Part shown: positions 1 to 8,900 of the stretch, piece after piece
Layout of the letters: every line of letters begins with the position of its first letter
Numbering within the stretch: position 1 is the first letter of the stretch
Translations under genes and position numbers: made by a program
Notes under the pieces: generated by a model
Told to the model about the DNA's origin: nothing
Database searches by the model: none
The model's input: the letters and a program-made list of their open reading frames with translations, nothing else
Assembly (NCBI RefSeq): GCF_001612635.1
Contig: NZ_BDAV01000013.1
Coordinates: 310,001 to 374,000, forward strand
Source: Nocardia africana NBRC 100379
GTDB taxonomy: Bacteria; Actinomycetota; Actinomycetes; Mycobacteriales; Mycobacteriaceae
Reading direction: 5' to 3'
Length of the DNA stretch: 64,000 bases

Positions 1-527
1 AGCGGCCGTGCCACCAGTTCGGTCACCCGGCCACCACCGTGTTGCTCCACCGCCGCGCCCTGGCGCAGCGGACGCCGGTAGTAGGCCTTCACCAGGTGCA
101 TGCCGTCCACGGTCAACAGCGGACCCAGCAGTTTCGGCACGAACATCGGATCGGGATCGATGAGATCCGAATCGACGAACGCCACCAGGTCGCCGGAGGT
201 CGCGGCCAGCGAGCGCCACAGCACCTCGCCCTTGCCGGGCACCGGCTCGAGTTCGGGCACGGCCTGCTCGCGGGTGACCACCTGCGCCCCGGCCGCACGG
301 GCCCGCTCGGCCGTCGCGTCCACGGAACCGGAATCCAGCACCACCAATTCGTCGACCAGCGTGCCGAGCAGCGGCCGGATACTGGCCACCACATCGGCGA
401 CCGTGCGTTCCTCGTTCAATGCGGGCAGCACCACCGACACGGTGCGCCCGTTCTTCGCGTCGACCAATTCGTCGATCGCCCACTGTGGTCGGTCCCACGT
501 ATTCGTGGCAGTCCAATCGAACGTCAT
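1..527 (-). CDS. gpgS: Glucosyl-3-phosphoglycerate synthase (3' end cut by window)
   Basis: This is the N-terminal ~175 residues of a GT-A glycosyltransferase; the gene runs off the left edge. Family knowledge: GpgS transfers glucose from UDP-glucose to 3-phosphoglycerate, the first step of methylglucose lipopolysaccharide synthesis, in the cytosol. Visible are the start MTFDWTATNTWDRPQW, a nucleotide-binding strand (SVVLPALNEERTV) and the metal-binding DSD in VAFVDSDLIDPDP. Its ATG overlaps the TGA of the preceding folP2-like gene in an ATGA, which suggests translational coupling. The folP2-gpgS pairing is the same in M. tuberculosis (Rv1207-Rv1208, from memory), which supports the name. Confidence 0.9.
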   Translation of the reverse strand, partial: MTFDWTATNTWDRPQWAIDELVDAKNGRTVSVVLPALNEERTVADVVASIRPLLGTLVDELVVLDSGSVDATAERARAAGAQVVTREQAVPELEPVPGKGEVLWRSLAATSGDLVAFVDSDLIDPDPMFVPKLLGPLLTVDGMHLVKAYYRRPLRQGAAVEQHGGGRVTELVARP

Positions 528-1444
528 ACCAGACCTCGCAAGGTTCGTGCGGGGGGCCGGATGCCCTGAATCGCCGCGATCATGTCCACTACTCGCCGGG
601 TTGCGGCGACCTCGTGAACTCGGAAGACCCGGGCGCCGGCCGCGGCCGCCCACGCGGTTGCCGCCAATGTCCCCTCCAATCGCTCGGAAAGTCCGACACC
701 AAGAGTCTCTCCGATGAAATCCTTATTGCTCAGCGCCATCAAGACCGGCCATCCGGTATTTACAAGAATGTCCACGGCCCGCAACAGTTCGAGCCCGTGA
801 TAGGTGTTTTTCCCGAAATCGTGGGTCGGGTCGATGAGAATCGCATCCGCGGCGACCCCTGCCGCGCGCGCCGCCTCGGCCGCCCGAACCAGGGTATCGG
901 TGACCTCGGACACCACATCGGCGTACCGGACCCGATGTGGCCGGGTGCGCGGCCGCGCGCCGCCGGTGTGGCTGCACACGATCCCCACGCCGAGTTCGGC
1001 GGCCACGCCGGCGAGCTGCGGATCCGCCCCGGCCCAGGTGTCGTTGATCACATCCGCGCCCTCGGCCACCGCCGCCCGTGCCACCTCGCTGCGCCAGGTG
1101 TCCACACTGATCAACAGGTCGGGATAGCGCGCGCGGATGGCCGCCACGAACGGCACCACGCGCCGCACCTCCTCCGCGGCGTCGACCTCGTCCCCCGGCC
1201 CGGCCTTCACCCCGCCGATGTCGACCAGATCCGCGCCCTCGGACACGGCGCGCGACACCGCGGCCATCGCGGCGTCGTCGGAGAAGGTCGCGCCCCGGTC
1301 GTAGAAGGAATCGGGGGTTCGGTTGACGATTGCCATCACCAGCGCCCGATCCGTCGCCACCGGCTTCCCGCACAGGGTGGACAGCGGTGACGCAGAACTC
1401 ATGGAGGTGAGTCTAATTGCCGGGGTGTCGGCGCCCTCCGACAC
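524..1444 (-). CDS. folP2: Dihydropteroate synthase homologue FolP2
   Basis: A TIM-barrel pterin-binding enzyme of the DHPS family (about 306 aa from a GTG). Core motifs are IVNRTPDSFYDRG near the N terminus, DIGGVKAGPG, SVDTWR, INDTW and the C-terminal RVHEVAATRR. The VGGVKAGPG-type loop and extended insertions match mycobacterial FolP2 rather than the classical FolP1. From memory, FolP2 of M. leprae does not complement a DHPS mutant, so a role in folate synthesis should not be assumed. The start is uncertain: the GTG chosen lies 3 bases past the fadD6 stop, while an in-frame ATG 42 bases downstream has no clear ribosome site. The gene sits in a tight leftward operon between fadD6 and gpgS. 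Confidence 0.85.
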   Translation of the reverse strand: MSEGADTPAIRLTSMSSASPLSTLCGKPVATDRALVMAIVNRTPDSFYDRGATFSDDAAMAAVSRAVSEGADLVDIGGVKAGPGDEVDAAEEVRRVVPFVAAIRARYPDLLISVDTWRSEVARAAVAEGADVINDTWAGADPQLAGVAAELGVGIVCSHTGGARPRTRPHRVRYADVVSEVTDTLVRAAEAARAAGVAADAILIDPTHDFGKNTYHGLELLRAVDILVNTGWPVLMALSNKDFIGETLGVGLSERLEGTLAATAWAAAAGARVFRVHEVAATRRVVDMIAAIQGIRPPARTLRGLV

Positions 1445-1447
1445 GAC

Positions 1448-3217
1448 CTAGCCCCGGGGTGCGGTACCGGCCGCCACCTCGTCGGGATAGCCGGGGTAGA
1501 ACGGCACAAATCCCTGCTCGCGCCCCTTCAACACATAGACCGCGGTCGAGTCGTCGGGGGTGAATCCCTGCTTGCGCAGATCCACCTTGCGGCTCTTGAA
1601 GGTCGACGTGGTCTCCAGTTCGGGCACCACGCGGACGAACAGCGGCACCGCATACCCGGGCAGGCGGTCGTAGAGATGGACGGCCAGGGCGGAGCCGTCG
1701 AAGTCGGTGCCGGCGTCGAGGGTCACCGCGGCCATCCCCGCCTTGCCATCGGCTCCGGGCACGTCGACGCCGTACACCACGGCCTCGGTGATACCGGGCG
1801 CGCCGTCGAAGGCGCCCTCGACTTCGGTGGTTGCGACGTTCTCACCCTTCCAGCGGAAGGTGTCGCCGAGGCGGTCGACGAAGGCGATGTGGCGCCAATG
1901 CTGGTCGCGCACAAGATCTCCGGTGTCGAACCAGCAGTCGCCGTCGTCGAACGCGTTGCGCACCAGCTTCGATTCGGTCGCCGACTTGTCGGTATAGCCG
2001 TCGAACGGGGAGCGGTCGGTGACCTTCGCCAGCAGCAGGCCCACCCCGCCGGAGGCAACCTTGCGCAGCCGTCCGTCCGGGTATCGCTTCGCCTTACCGG
2101 TCTCCTCGTCGAATTCCACCACGGCGTAGGGCAGCGGCCCGAATCCGGCGGTGCGGTCCACGCCGAAGGCGTTGATGAAGGCGATATTTCCCTCACTCGC
2201 GCCGTAGAACTCCACCACCCGGCCGATGCCGAAGCGCCGCCGGAATTCGTCCCACAACTCCGGGCGCAGGCCGTTGCCGACGGCCAGCCGCACCGAATGT
2301 TCGTGTTCGCGGGGCGATTCCGGCTGGTTGAGCAGGTAGCGGCAGAGCTCGCCGATGTAGATGAAGGCCGTCGACCTGGTCGCGACGACCTCGTTCCAGA
2401 AGTTCGACACCGAGAATTTGCGCCCCAGCGCCAGCGTCGCCCGCGAGCCGAGCACCGCGCCGAGCGCGACCGTCAGCGCGTTGTTGTGATACAGCGGCAG
2501 GCAGCAATACATCGTGTCGCCGCCACGCAGGCGGATGCCCAGACCGCCCAGCCCGGCCATACTTTTCGTCCAGCGCAGATGGGTCATCACACTGGCCTTG
2601 GGCAGCCCGGTCGTGCCGGAGGTGAAGATCAGGAAGGCGCGCTCCCGGGCGCGCACGTCCGCGCACACCGCCGGATCCGCCGGATCGGCCGCGCGGGCCA
2701 ACTCCTGCAATTCCTCCGTATACAGCAGGTTCGGCGGCGGCTCGGGCAGTGAGCGCACCGCCTCCTCGCATTCCTCGCCGACCACGTTGACCGTGCTGTC
2801 CAGCAGGCCGAAGCTGTGGGCGAGTACCTGTTCGCGCTGATTGTGATTGAGCAGCCCGACCGTCGCGCCCAGCTTCACCGTCGCCAGGACCACGAACAGC
2901 GTCTCGGGGCGGTTCGTCATCAGCACGCCCACCACATCGCCGCGGCGCACACCGCGCTGCGCCAGCACCTCGGCGAAGCAGTTCACTTCGATATTGGCCT
3001 CGCCGTAGGTGTATTCGCGGCCCTCGAAGCGCAGGAACGGCCGATTGGGGTACCGCCGTGCCGCCTTCTGGAAATACAGCCCGACCGAGGATTTGTCGTC
3101 GGGGCGCACCAGCATGCCGGTGGCGCCGCGCAGCATGCCCGGCGTCTCCACCGCCATCGCAGGCAGCCTGCGCACCAAATCCCAGAGACTGATCGTGTTT
3201 CGAGCCTCGGCGGTCAC
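1448..3217 (-). CDS. fadD6: Long-chain acyl-CoA synthetase FadD6
   Basis: An ANL-superfamily adenylating enzyme of about 589 aa that activates fatty acids to acyl-CoA and may couple to uptake (FATP-like family). The AMP-binding motif is FIFTSGTTGLPKAS, followed by EFYGASEGN and WFDTGDLVRDQ, and the C-terminal region FKSRKVDLRKQGF carries the usual late lysines. Length agrees with mycobacterial FadD6 (~597 aa). I place the start at the GTG that directly follows GGAGGAGAAT; a TTG four codons upstream overlaps that ribosome site and is less likely. It lies between a LOG-family gene and folP2, as in M. tuberculosis Rv1205-Rv1207. Confidence 0.9.
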   Translation of the reverse strand: MTAEARNTISLWDLVRRLPAMAVETPGMLRGATGMLVRPDDKSSVGLYFQKAARRYPNRPFLRFEGREYTYGEANIEVNCFAEVLAQRGVRRGDVVGVLMTNRPETLFVVLATVKLGATVGLLNHNQREQVLAHSFGLLDSTVNVVGEECEEAVRSLPEPPPNLLYTEELQELARAADPADPAVCADVRARERAFLIFTSGTTGLPKASVMTHLRWTKSMAGLGGLGIRLRGGDTMYCCLPLYHNNALTVALGAVLGSRATLALGRKFSVSNFWNEVVATRSTAFIYIGELCRYLLNQPESPREHEHSVRLAVGNGLRPELWDEFRRRFGIGRVVEFYGASEGNIAFINAFGVDRTAGFGPLPYAVVEFDEETGKAKRYPDGRLRKVASGGVGLLLAKVTDRSPFDGYTDKSATESKLVRNAFDDGDCWFDTGDLVRDQHWRHIAFVDRLGDTFRWKGENVATTEVEGAFDGAPGITEAVVYGVDVPGADGKAGMAAVTLDAGTDFDGSALAVHLYDRLPGYAVPLFVRVVPELETTSTFKSRKVDLRKQGFTPDDSTAVYVLKGREQGFVPFYPGYPDEVAAGTAPRG

Positions 3218-3256
3218 ATTCTCCTCCAACGATTTCCGGTCGGGCCGTGTCGATTC

Positions 3257-3823
3257 CTAGGCGGTGTCGATTCGCGGCGCGGTCAGGGCTCGGAATGCGG
3301 ATGCCACATCCGCGGTCACGGTAATCCGATCCAGTGCCGGCCGCCCGATGAATCCGGCCGCGCTCAGCTCGTCCAGCCACGCGAACAGGCCGCGGTAGTG
3401 GCCGTTGGGATCCAGCACCACCAGCGGCTTGCCGTGCAGCCCCAGATATCCGCCGGTCCACGCCTCGAAGAATTCCTCCAGCGTGCCGATTCCGCCCGGC
3501 AGGGTCAGGAAGGCGTCGGCGCGATCCTCCATGATCTGTTTGCGTTCGCGCATGGTGTCGGTGACGATCAGTTCGTCGCTGTCCACATCGGCGACTTCCT
3601 GATGCACCAGGCGTTTCGGGATCACGCCCGTGGTGCGGGCGCCTCCGGCGCGCGCGGCCACCGCCACCGCGCCCATCATCGACACGTGTCCGCCGCCGGA
3701 GACCAGTTGCCAACCGCGCCGGGCGATTTCACTACCCACATCGGCGGCCAGCTGCAACGCCCCGGGATCGGTGGCACTGGCCGAACAGTAGACACACACC
3801 GCGAACGGCTGCCCGCTCACCAC
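3257..3823 (-). CDS. LOG-family cytokinin riboside monophosphate phosphoribohydrolase (Rv1205-like)
   Basis: A 188-aa Rossmann-fold protein of the LOG/lysine-decarboxylase-like family. Both signature motifs are intact: GGGHVSMMGAVA at about residues 43-54 and PGGIGTLEEFFEAW at about 109-122. Family knowledge: these enzymes release the free base from N6-modified adenosine monophosphates; the M. tuberculosis homologue Rv1205 makes cytokinins whose breakdown produces aldehydes. Its GTG start overlaps the TGA of a second LOG gene upstream and has AGGAGG four bases before it. The length and compact form make this the Rv1205 counterpart. Confidence 0.88.
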   Translation of the reverse strand: MVSGQPFAVCVYCSASATDPGALQLAADVGSEIARRGWQLVSGGGHVSMMGAVAVAARAGGARTTGVIPKRLVHQEVADVDSDELIVTDTMRERKQIMEDRADAFLTLPGGIGTLEEFFEAWTGGYLGLHGKPLVVLDPNGHYRGLFAWLDELSAAGFIGRPALDRITVTADVASAFRALTAPRIDTA

Positions 3824-4620
3824 TGATCCTCCTTCCCCGTGGACTCCTCGCCGCGGCGCGCGGCGGCCTGCAGCACGATGTCGATCAACTCCTCCACACT
3901 GTCGGTCACGTGCAGCAGTTCCAGATCAGCGGGCGCGATCTTGCCGGACCCGACCAGCGAATCGCGCAGCCAGTCCACCAGCCCCGCCCAGTAGCGGCTG
4001 CCGAACAGGATGACCGGGAAGCGGGTGATCTTGTGGGTCTGCACCAGAGTGAGCGCCTCGAACAGCTCGTCCAGGGTGCCGAAGCCGCCGGGCAGGCAGA
4101 TGAACGCCTGGGAGTACTTGACGAACATCGTCTTGCGGGCGAAGAAGTAGCGGAAGTTGATGCCGAGGTCGACCCACTCGTTGAGCCCCTGTTCCATCGG
4201 CAACTCGATGCCGAGGCCCACGGAGTAGCCGCCCGCCTCACAGGCGCCGCGGTTGGCCGCCTCCATCACCCCGGGGCCGCCGCCGGTGATCACCGCGAAA
4301 CCGGCCTCGGCCAGGGCGGCGCCGATGGCCCGCGCCGCCTCGTATTCGGGCGTATCCACCGGCGTCCGGGCGGAACCGAAAACCGCTACGGCCCTGGGGA
4401 TTTCGGCGAGCGCACCGAAGCCCTCCACGAACTCGCTCTGGATCCGCAGCACCCGCCAGGGGTCGGTGTGCACCCAGTCGGTGGGTCCGCGGCCGTCGAG
4501 CAGATGCTGATCGGTGGTTCCGGTGCCCTGTTTGCGCGCCCGGCGCAACATGATCGGGCCGCGGTATTTCGGAGTGGACTTCGGTGATCTGGTCGATGCG
4601 GGCTCGGACGCGGTGGACAT
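3817..4620 (-). CDS. Second LOG-family (TIGR00730-type) protein
   Basis: A 267-aa protein with an extra ~60-residue basic N-terminal arm before the LOG core (AVAVFGSARTP, then GGGPGVMEAA at about 113-122 and PGGFGTLDELFEAL at about 177-190). The motif GGGPGVMEAANRG and the longer length place it in the larger type of LOG/TIGR00730 proteins, distinct from the neighbour. It likely hydrolyses nucleotide 5'-monophosphates at the N-glycosidic bond, but the true substrate cannot be read from sequence. It follows dapE by 18 bases and overlaps the next LOG gene by seven, so all are probably co-transcribed. Confidence 0.85.
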   Translation of the reverse strand: MSTASEPASTRSPKSTPKYRGPIMLRRARKQGTGTTDQHLLDGRGPTDWVHTDPWRVLRIQSEFVEGFGALAEIPRAVAVFGSARTPVDTPEYEAARAIGAALAEAGFAVITGGGPGVMEAANRGACEAGGYSVGLGIELPMEQGLNEWVDLGINFRYFFARKTMFVKYSQAFICLPGGFGTLDELFEALTLVQTHKITRFPVILFGSRYWAGLVDWLRDSLVGSGKIAPADLELLHVTDSVEELIDIVLQAAARRGEESTGKEDQW

Positions 4621-4638
4621 GGGACCGAACCTACCGGT

Positions 4639-5739
4639 TCAGCCCTTGTGACCGGTCAGGTAGTTGCGCAGGATCTCGGTGACGACGGTGATCTGACGGG
4701 TGGGCACCCGCTCGTCCACCTTGTGCGCCAGATTGGGGTCGCCGGGCCCGAAGTTGACCGCCGGGATGCCACGCGCGGCGAATCGCGACACGTCGGTCCA
4801 GCCGTATTTCGCGCGCACCCCGCCGCCGCCGTGCGCGTGGACGCGCTCCACCAGGTTCTTCGCGGCCGGAGCCGACAGACCCGGTAGCGCGCCGGGCGCA
4901 CCGTCGGTCCGCTCGAAACTCACATCCAGTCCGTCGAACACCTCGCGCACGTGCTCGGTCGCCTCGGCGAGGGTGCGATCGGGTGCGAACCGGAAGTTCA
5001 CCAGCACTTCCGCCTCGTCGGGCACCACGTTGCCGGCCACGCCGCCCTCGACCTTCACCGCGGACAGCCCCTCGCGATACACGCAACCGTCGATGTCCAC
5101 CTCGCGCGGCACATAGTCGCGCAACCGCTGCAGGACCGGCGCCAGCTTGTGAATGGCGTTGTCGCCCAGCCACGCTCGCGCGGTGTGGGCACGGGTGCCG
5201 CCGAGGCCGAGGCGGACCCGCAGCGTGCCCTGGCAGCCGGCCTCGATCCACCCGCCCGACGGTTCGCCGAGGATGGCCAGATCCCCGTCCAGCCATTCCG
5301 GCAGTTCGCGTTCGATGCGGCCGAGACCGTTGTATTCGGCGGCGATCTCCTCGCAGTCGTAGAAGATCAGGGTCAGATCGCAGACCGGATCGGCGACGGT
5401 CGCGGCCAGGTGCAGGAACACCGCGTCGCCGGACTTCATGTCGACGCTGCCGCAGCCGAACAGCACCTCCTCACCGTCGATCGTCTCGAACCGGCCCGGC
5501 ACGTTGTCGGCGATCGGCACGGTATCGAGGTGACCGGCCATGATCACCCGGTGCGGCAGCCCGCGATTCGTGCGAGCCAGCACGGTGTTGCCGTGGCGCA
5601 GCACCTCGAAACCCTCGGTCTGCTCGCGCAGCGCCCAGGCGACGGTGTCGGTGATCGCCGCCTCGTCGCGGGAGACGCTCGGGATATCGACGAGGGTCGC
5701 GGTGATCGAGATCGGGTCGGCGCGCAGATCGATGGTCAC
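4639..5739 (-). CDS. dapE: Succinyl-diaminopimelate desuccinylase
   Basis: An M20-family zinc hydrolase of 366 aa that removes succinate from N-succinyl-LL-diaminopimelate in lysine and peptidoglycan precursor synthesis. Metal-site motifs in order are AGHLDTVP, GCGSVDMKSGDA, the catalytic YDCEEIAAE, LGEPSGG and the C-terminal FGPGDPNLAHKVDE. It starts with GTG, 107 bases from the divergent dapD, which acts two steps earlier in the same pathway. Downstream it leads a leftward cluster of LOG genes, fadD6, folP2 and gpgS with short gaps. Confidence 0.93.
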   Translation of the reverse strand: MTIDLRADPISITATLVDIPSVSRDEAAITDTVAWALREQTEGFEVLRHGNTVLARTNRGLPHRVIMAGHLDTVPIADNVPGRFETIDGEEVLFGCGSVDMKSGDAVFLHLAATVADPVCDLTLIFYDCEEIAAEYNGLGRIERELPEWLDGDLAILGEPSGGWIEAGCQGTLRVRLGLGGTRAHTARAWLGDNAIHKLAPVLQRLRDYVPREVDIDGCVYREGLSAVKVEGGVAGNVVPDEAEVLVNFRFAPDRTLAEATEHVREVFDGLDVSFERTDGAPGALPGLSAPAAKNLVERVHAHGGGGVRAKYGWTDVSRFAARGIPAVNFGPGDPNLAHKVDERVPTRQITVVTEILRNYLTGHKG

Positions 5740-5846
5740 CGGACCAGCCTAATTGTTCGCTCCACTCACGACCGGCCGAGCGGCCCGGGCCGGGCGGCGC
5801 AGGGAGCCCACCGCCTCGCGATCCGCACCCAGTAGGCTGAGGTGCC

Positions 5847-6800
5847 GTGAGCACACAGGGAGCATCCGCAGTCGGCCTAGCGACGGTGACCGGGAACGGG
5901 ACGGTCCTCGACACCTGGTACCCGTATCCGGAACTGGGCACGTTCGAGACGTCCGAGACCACGCGGCTGAGCCCGGCCGATCCCGAGTACGCGCGCTTCG
6001 CCGATCTGGTCGGCCCCGACGAGGCCCGCCGGGTCGAGGTCGTCGCGGTGCGCACCTCGATCGCGGACCTGTCGGCGCCGCCGATCGACACCCACGACGA
6101 ATATCTGCGCCTGCACCTGCTCTCGCACCGTCTGGTCCGCCCGCACGGGCTGAGCCTGGAGGGGCAGTTCGGGCTGCTGGCCAATGTGGTGTGGACCAAT
6201 CACGGCCCGTGCGCGGTCGAGGACTTCGAACTGGTGCGCGCGAAGTTGCGGGCCCGCGGCCCGGTCACCGTCTACGGCGTCGACAAATTCCCCCGCATGG
6301 TCGACTACGTGCTGCCCGCCGGCGTCCGCATCGCCGATGCCGACCGGGTGCGGCTGGGCGCGCATCTGGCCGAGGGCACCACGGTCATGCACGAGGGTTT
6401 CGTGAACTTCAACGCCGGCACGCTCGGCGCCTCCATGGTCGAGGGCCGCATCTCCGCCGGTGTGGTGGTCGGCGACGGTTCCGATGTGGGCGGCGGCGCG
6501 TCCATCATGGGCACCCTGTCCGGGGGCGGTAAGCAGGTCATCTCGATCGGCGAACGCTGCCTGCTCGGCGCGAACGCGGGCCTGGGCATCTCACTGGGCG
6601 ACGATTGCGTCGTCGAGGCCGGCCTCTACGTCACCGCGGGCACCAAGGTCGCCCTGCCGGACGGCCGCACGATCAAAGCCTCCGAACTGTCCGGGCAGTC
6701 GAATCTGCTGTTCCGTCGCAACTCGCTGACCGGCAGCGTCGAGGTGGTCGCCCGCAAGGGCACCGGCATCGAACTCAACGCCGCCCTGCACGCCAACTGA
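5847..6800 (+). CDS. dapD: Tetrahydropicolinate N-succinyltransferase
   Basis: A 317-aa protein, the same length as M. tuberculosis DapD. It succinylates tetrahydrodipicolinate in the lysine/DAP pathway. The C-terminal half is a left-handed beta-helix, seen as hexapeptide-like runs (VRLGAHLAEGTTVMHEG, GRISAGVVVGDGSDVGGG). The start is GTG (MSTQGASAVGLATVTG); the actinobacterial N-terminal domain with DTWYPYPELG is present. A strong hairpin follows the stop. The divergent dapE supplies the later desuccinylation step. Confidence 0.94.
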   Translation: MSTQGASAVGLATVTGNGTVLDTWYPYPELGTFETSETTRLSPADPEYARFADLVGPDEARRVEVVAVRTSIADLSAPPIDTHDEYLRLHLLSHRLVRPHGLSLEGQFGLLANVVWTNHGPCAVEDFELVRAKLRARGPVTVYGVDKFPRMVDYVLPAGVRIADADRVRLGAHLAEGTTVMHEGFVNFNAGTLGASMVEGRISAGVVVGDGSDVGGGASIMGTLSGGGKQVISIGERCLLGANAGLGISLGDDCVVEAGLYVTAGTKVALPDGRTIKASELSGQSNLLFRRNSLTGSVEVVARKGTGIELNAALHAN

Positions 6801-6810
6801 TCTCACGCAC

Positions 6811-6857
6811 AACGCCCCTTCCCGCTCGTCATCCGATCCGAGCGCGGAAGGGGCGTT
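6811..6857. terminator. Strong bidirectional hairpin between dapD and the PPOX gene
   Basis: Arms AACGCCCCTTCC (6811-6822) and GGAAGGGGCGTT (6846-6857) pair perfectly, and the inner CGCTCG/CGAGCG extends the stem with one bulged base. It lies between two convergent genes, so it probably ends transcription from both sides. There is no long T-tract, as is common in high-GC actinobacteria. Confidence 0.85.
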
Positions 6858-6871
6858 TCGCATAACCGCCC

Positions 6872-7243
6872 CTATTCGATTCCGAAGGCCAGCACGCGCT
6901 GTGGGGTGATGCGGATCAGTTCCCGCGAACCGCCCTCGAGGTAGGTCTCCACATCTCGCAAAGCCTGTGCCACGCCGCGGATTTCGAGGCAGCGCACCTG
7001 CCACGGATTCACCGAGGCGATATCGTCCACGACGAAGGCGACCCGCTCCTCCTTGGTGAGGTTGCGGAACTTCTGCGAGGCGCCCATGTTGTGACCCGCG
7101 ATATCGATGGTGCCGAGGGCTTCGTTGTACCGGAAACCCACCGGGTTGTTCTGCGGCGATCCGTCCGGGCGGATGGTGGCCAGCCGACCCAGGCGTTGGC
7201 CCGCCAGATACTCGATCTGGGCTGCAGACAGCGTTGCGATCAT
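6872..7243 (-). CDS. PPOX-class, probable F420-dependent oxidoreductase
   Basis: A 123-aa single-domain split-barrel flavin/deazaflavin-binding protein. Features are LGRLATIRPDGSPQNNPVGFRYNEA (given here only as the opening strand pair), GHNMGASQKFRN and a C-terminal RITPQRVLAFGIE. This pattern matches the small PPOX-like proteins described from Mycobacterium as MSMEG_5819-type, many of which bind F420. The substrate is unknown. AAGG seven bases before the ATG supports the start. The window also contains the F420 precursor gene fbiC, so the cofactor should be available. Confidence 0.8.
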   Translation of the reverse strand: MIATLSAAQIEYLAGQRLGRLATIRPDGSPQNNPVGFRYNEALGTIDIAGHNMGASQKFRNLTKEERVAFVVDDIASVNPWQVRCLEIRGVAQALRDVETYLEGGSRELIRITPQRVLAFGIE

Positions 7244-7311
7244 GCGCCGACCTTAGAACCTCGAGTGCGGTACAGGTCAACCCGCAACGTTCCCGGCAGC
7301 GGATCGAGGGG

Positions 7312-8736
7312 TCAGCGCAACTGCTTCTTCTGCACCTTGCCCATGGCGTTGCGCGGCAGCTCGGTCACCATCAGCACCTCGCGCGGCCGTTTGTGCGCCG
7401 AGAGCTGCTGGGCGACGAAGTCGATCAGTTCCCGCTCCGAAATCGGGGTGTCGGCGCGCGGCACGACGTAGGCCCGGATGCGCTGCCCCAGATCCGCGTC
7501 CTCGATCCCGACGACCGCGACCTCGGCCACACTCGGGTGGCCGAGCAGGCAGGTTTCGACCTCCCCCGCCCCGACTCGGTACCCACCGGATTTGATCAGA
7601 TCCACCGATTCCCGCCCGACGATGCGATGGAATCCCTCGGCATCGATCGCCGCCACATCGCCGGTGACGAACCAGCCGTCCTCGGTCCAGCTGTCGGCGG
7701 TGGCCTCGGGCCGGCCGAGATAGCCGTCGAACAACATGGGCCCGCGCACCTGCAGTCCGCCGATACTCTCGCCGTCGTGCGGAACCGGCGCCCCCGCCTC
7801 GTCGCGCAACCGGGTCTGCACACCCGCCACCGGCAGGCCGACCCAGCCCGGCCGGCGCTCGCCGTCGGCCCGGGTGGACAGGGTGATCATGGTTTCGCTC
7901 ATGCCGTAACGCTCCACCGGCGCCTGCCCGGTCAGCTCACGCAGCCGTTCGAAGACCGGAACCGGCAGCGGCGCACTGCCGGAGACCAGCAGCCTTGCAT
8001 TCGCCAATTCCTTTGCGGCACTGGGGTCTTCGGCGATTCGCGACCAGACCGTCGGCACGCCGAAGTACAGGGTGCCGGACGCGGCCGCATAGGCGGCGGG
8101 CGTGGGCTTGCCGGTGTGCACGAGCGGGCTGCCGACTCGCAGCGGTCCGAGCACGCCGAGGATCAGCCCGTGCACGTGGAACAGCGGAAGACCGTGGACC
8201 AGAACATCTTTCGAGGTCCACGACCACGCCTCGAACAGCGCGTCGAGACCCGCCGCGATGGCGCCGCGACTGAGCACGACCCCCTTGGGCGCACCCGTGG
8301 TCCCCGAGGTGTAGAGGATGAAAGCCGTGGTGTTCGCGGCCGGTTCGGGATGGCTGTGCCAGGAGCGGGCGTGTTTGCGCACCGGAATCACCGGCAGCGC
8401 GGAGTTGTCCGGTGCCGCACCGAGCCAGGCCCGCGCACCGGAATCGGCGAGGATGTGGTCCAGTTCGGCCGATCCCGCATCCGGCGGCACCGGCACGGCG
8501 GCGACCCCGGCGATGAGGCAGCCGAGGATTCCCAGCACGGTGGTGGCGGTCGGGCGGGCAAGAATCGCGACGCGGCCGGCCCCGGCGATGCGTTCGGCCA
8601 CCGAGGTCGCGGCGCCGACCAGATCACTGCGCGAGAGCGTCTCACCGTCGATGGTGACCGCATCGGGAATGTCGTAGCCGGCGGCCACGGCGGCCGGATT
8701 CAGCGAGGGCAACAGCGGCAGCGAACCGTAGGACAT
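7312..8736 (-). CDS. fadD36: Acyl-CoA synthetase FadD36-like
   Basis: A 474-aa AMP-forming acyl-CoA synthetase. It carries ILYTSGTTGAPKGVVLSRG, VERYGMSETMI, WFVTGDVAAID and the C-terminal lysine motif GKVQKKQLR. Length (473 aa in M. tuberculosis Rv1193, from memory) and the N-terminal phrase SDLVGAATSVAERIAGAGRVA point to FadD36. Some relatives are malonyl-CoA synthetases, so a short dicarboxylic acid is possible. It is a single leftward gene; the DUF2236 gene starts divergently 164 bases away. Confidence 0.82.
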   Translation of the reverse strand: MSYGSLPLLPSLNPAAVAAGYDIPDAVTIDGETLSRSDLVGAATSVAERIAGAGRVAILARPTATTVLGILGCLIAGVAAVPVPPDAGSAELDHILADSGARAWLGAAPDNSALPVIPVRKHARSWHSHPEPAANTTAFILYTSGTTGAPKGVVLSRGAIAAGLDALFEAWSWTSKDVLVHGLPLFHVHGLILGVLGPLRVGSPLVHTGKPTPAAYAAASGTLYFGVPTVWSRIAEDPSAAKELANARLLVSGSAPLPVPVFERLRELTGQAPVERYGMSETMITLSTRADGERRPGWVGLPVAGVQTRLRDEAGAPVPHDGESIGGLQVRGPMLFDGYLGRPEATADSWTEDGWFVTGDVAAIDAEGFHRIVGRESVDLIKSGGYRVGAGEVETCLLGHPSVAEVAVVGIEDADLGQRIRAYVVPRADTPISERELIDFVAQQLSAHKRPREVLMVTELPRNAMGKVQKKQLR

Positions 8737-8833
8737 CGGGCCAACCTATCAATCCGGCTCGGTCATCCGGCACCGCCGGCGCCCTCCCCCGCCGGGCGGC
8801 CCATTGCGAATTCGTCTCGTCGTCGCGCGGCCG

Positions 8834-8880
8834 TTGACAGGGCATTGAGGTGGTGAGACTGTCGAAGTACAGTCTTCTCA
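8834..8880 (+). promoter_or_regulatory. Putative promoter and TetR operator of the first DUF2236 gene
   Basis: A TTGACA at 8834-8839 is followed 14 bases later by a 27-bp dyad, 8854-8880, that begins TGAGA and ends TCTTCTCA with GACTGT/ACAGTC as inner arms. The same arrangement, with identical spacing and length, precedes the second DUF2236 gene at 10534-10580. The dyad lies where the -10 region would be, so binding there would repress. The intervening TetR gene is the obvious candidate regulator. Confidence 0.6.
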
Positions 8881-8900
8881 CGCGGAGATGGGGGTCGACG

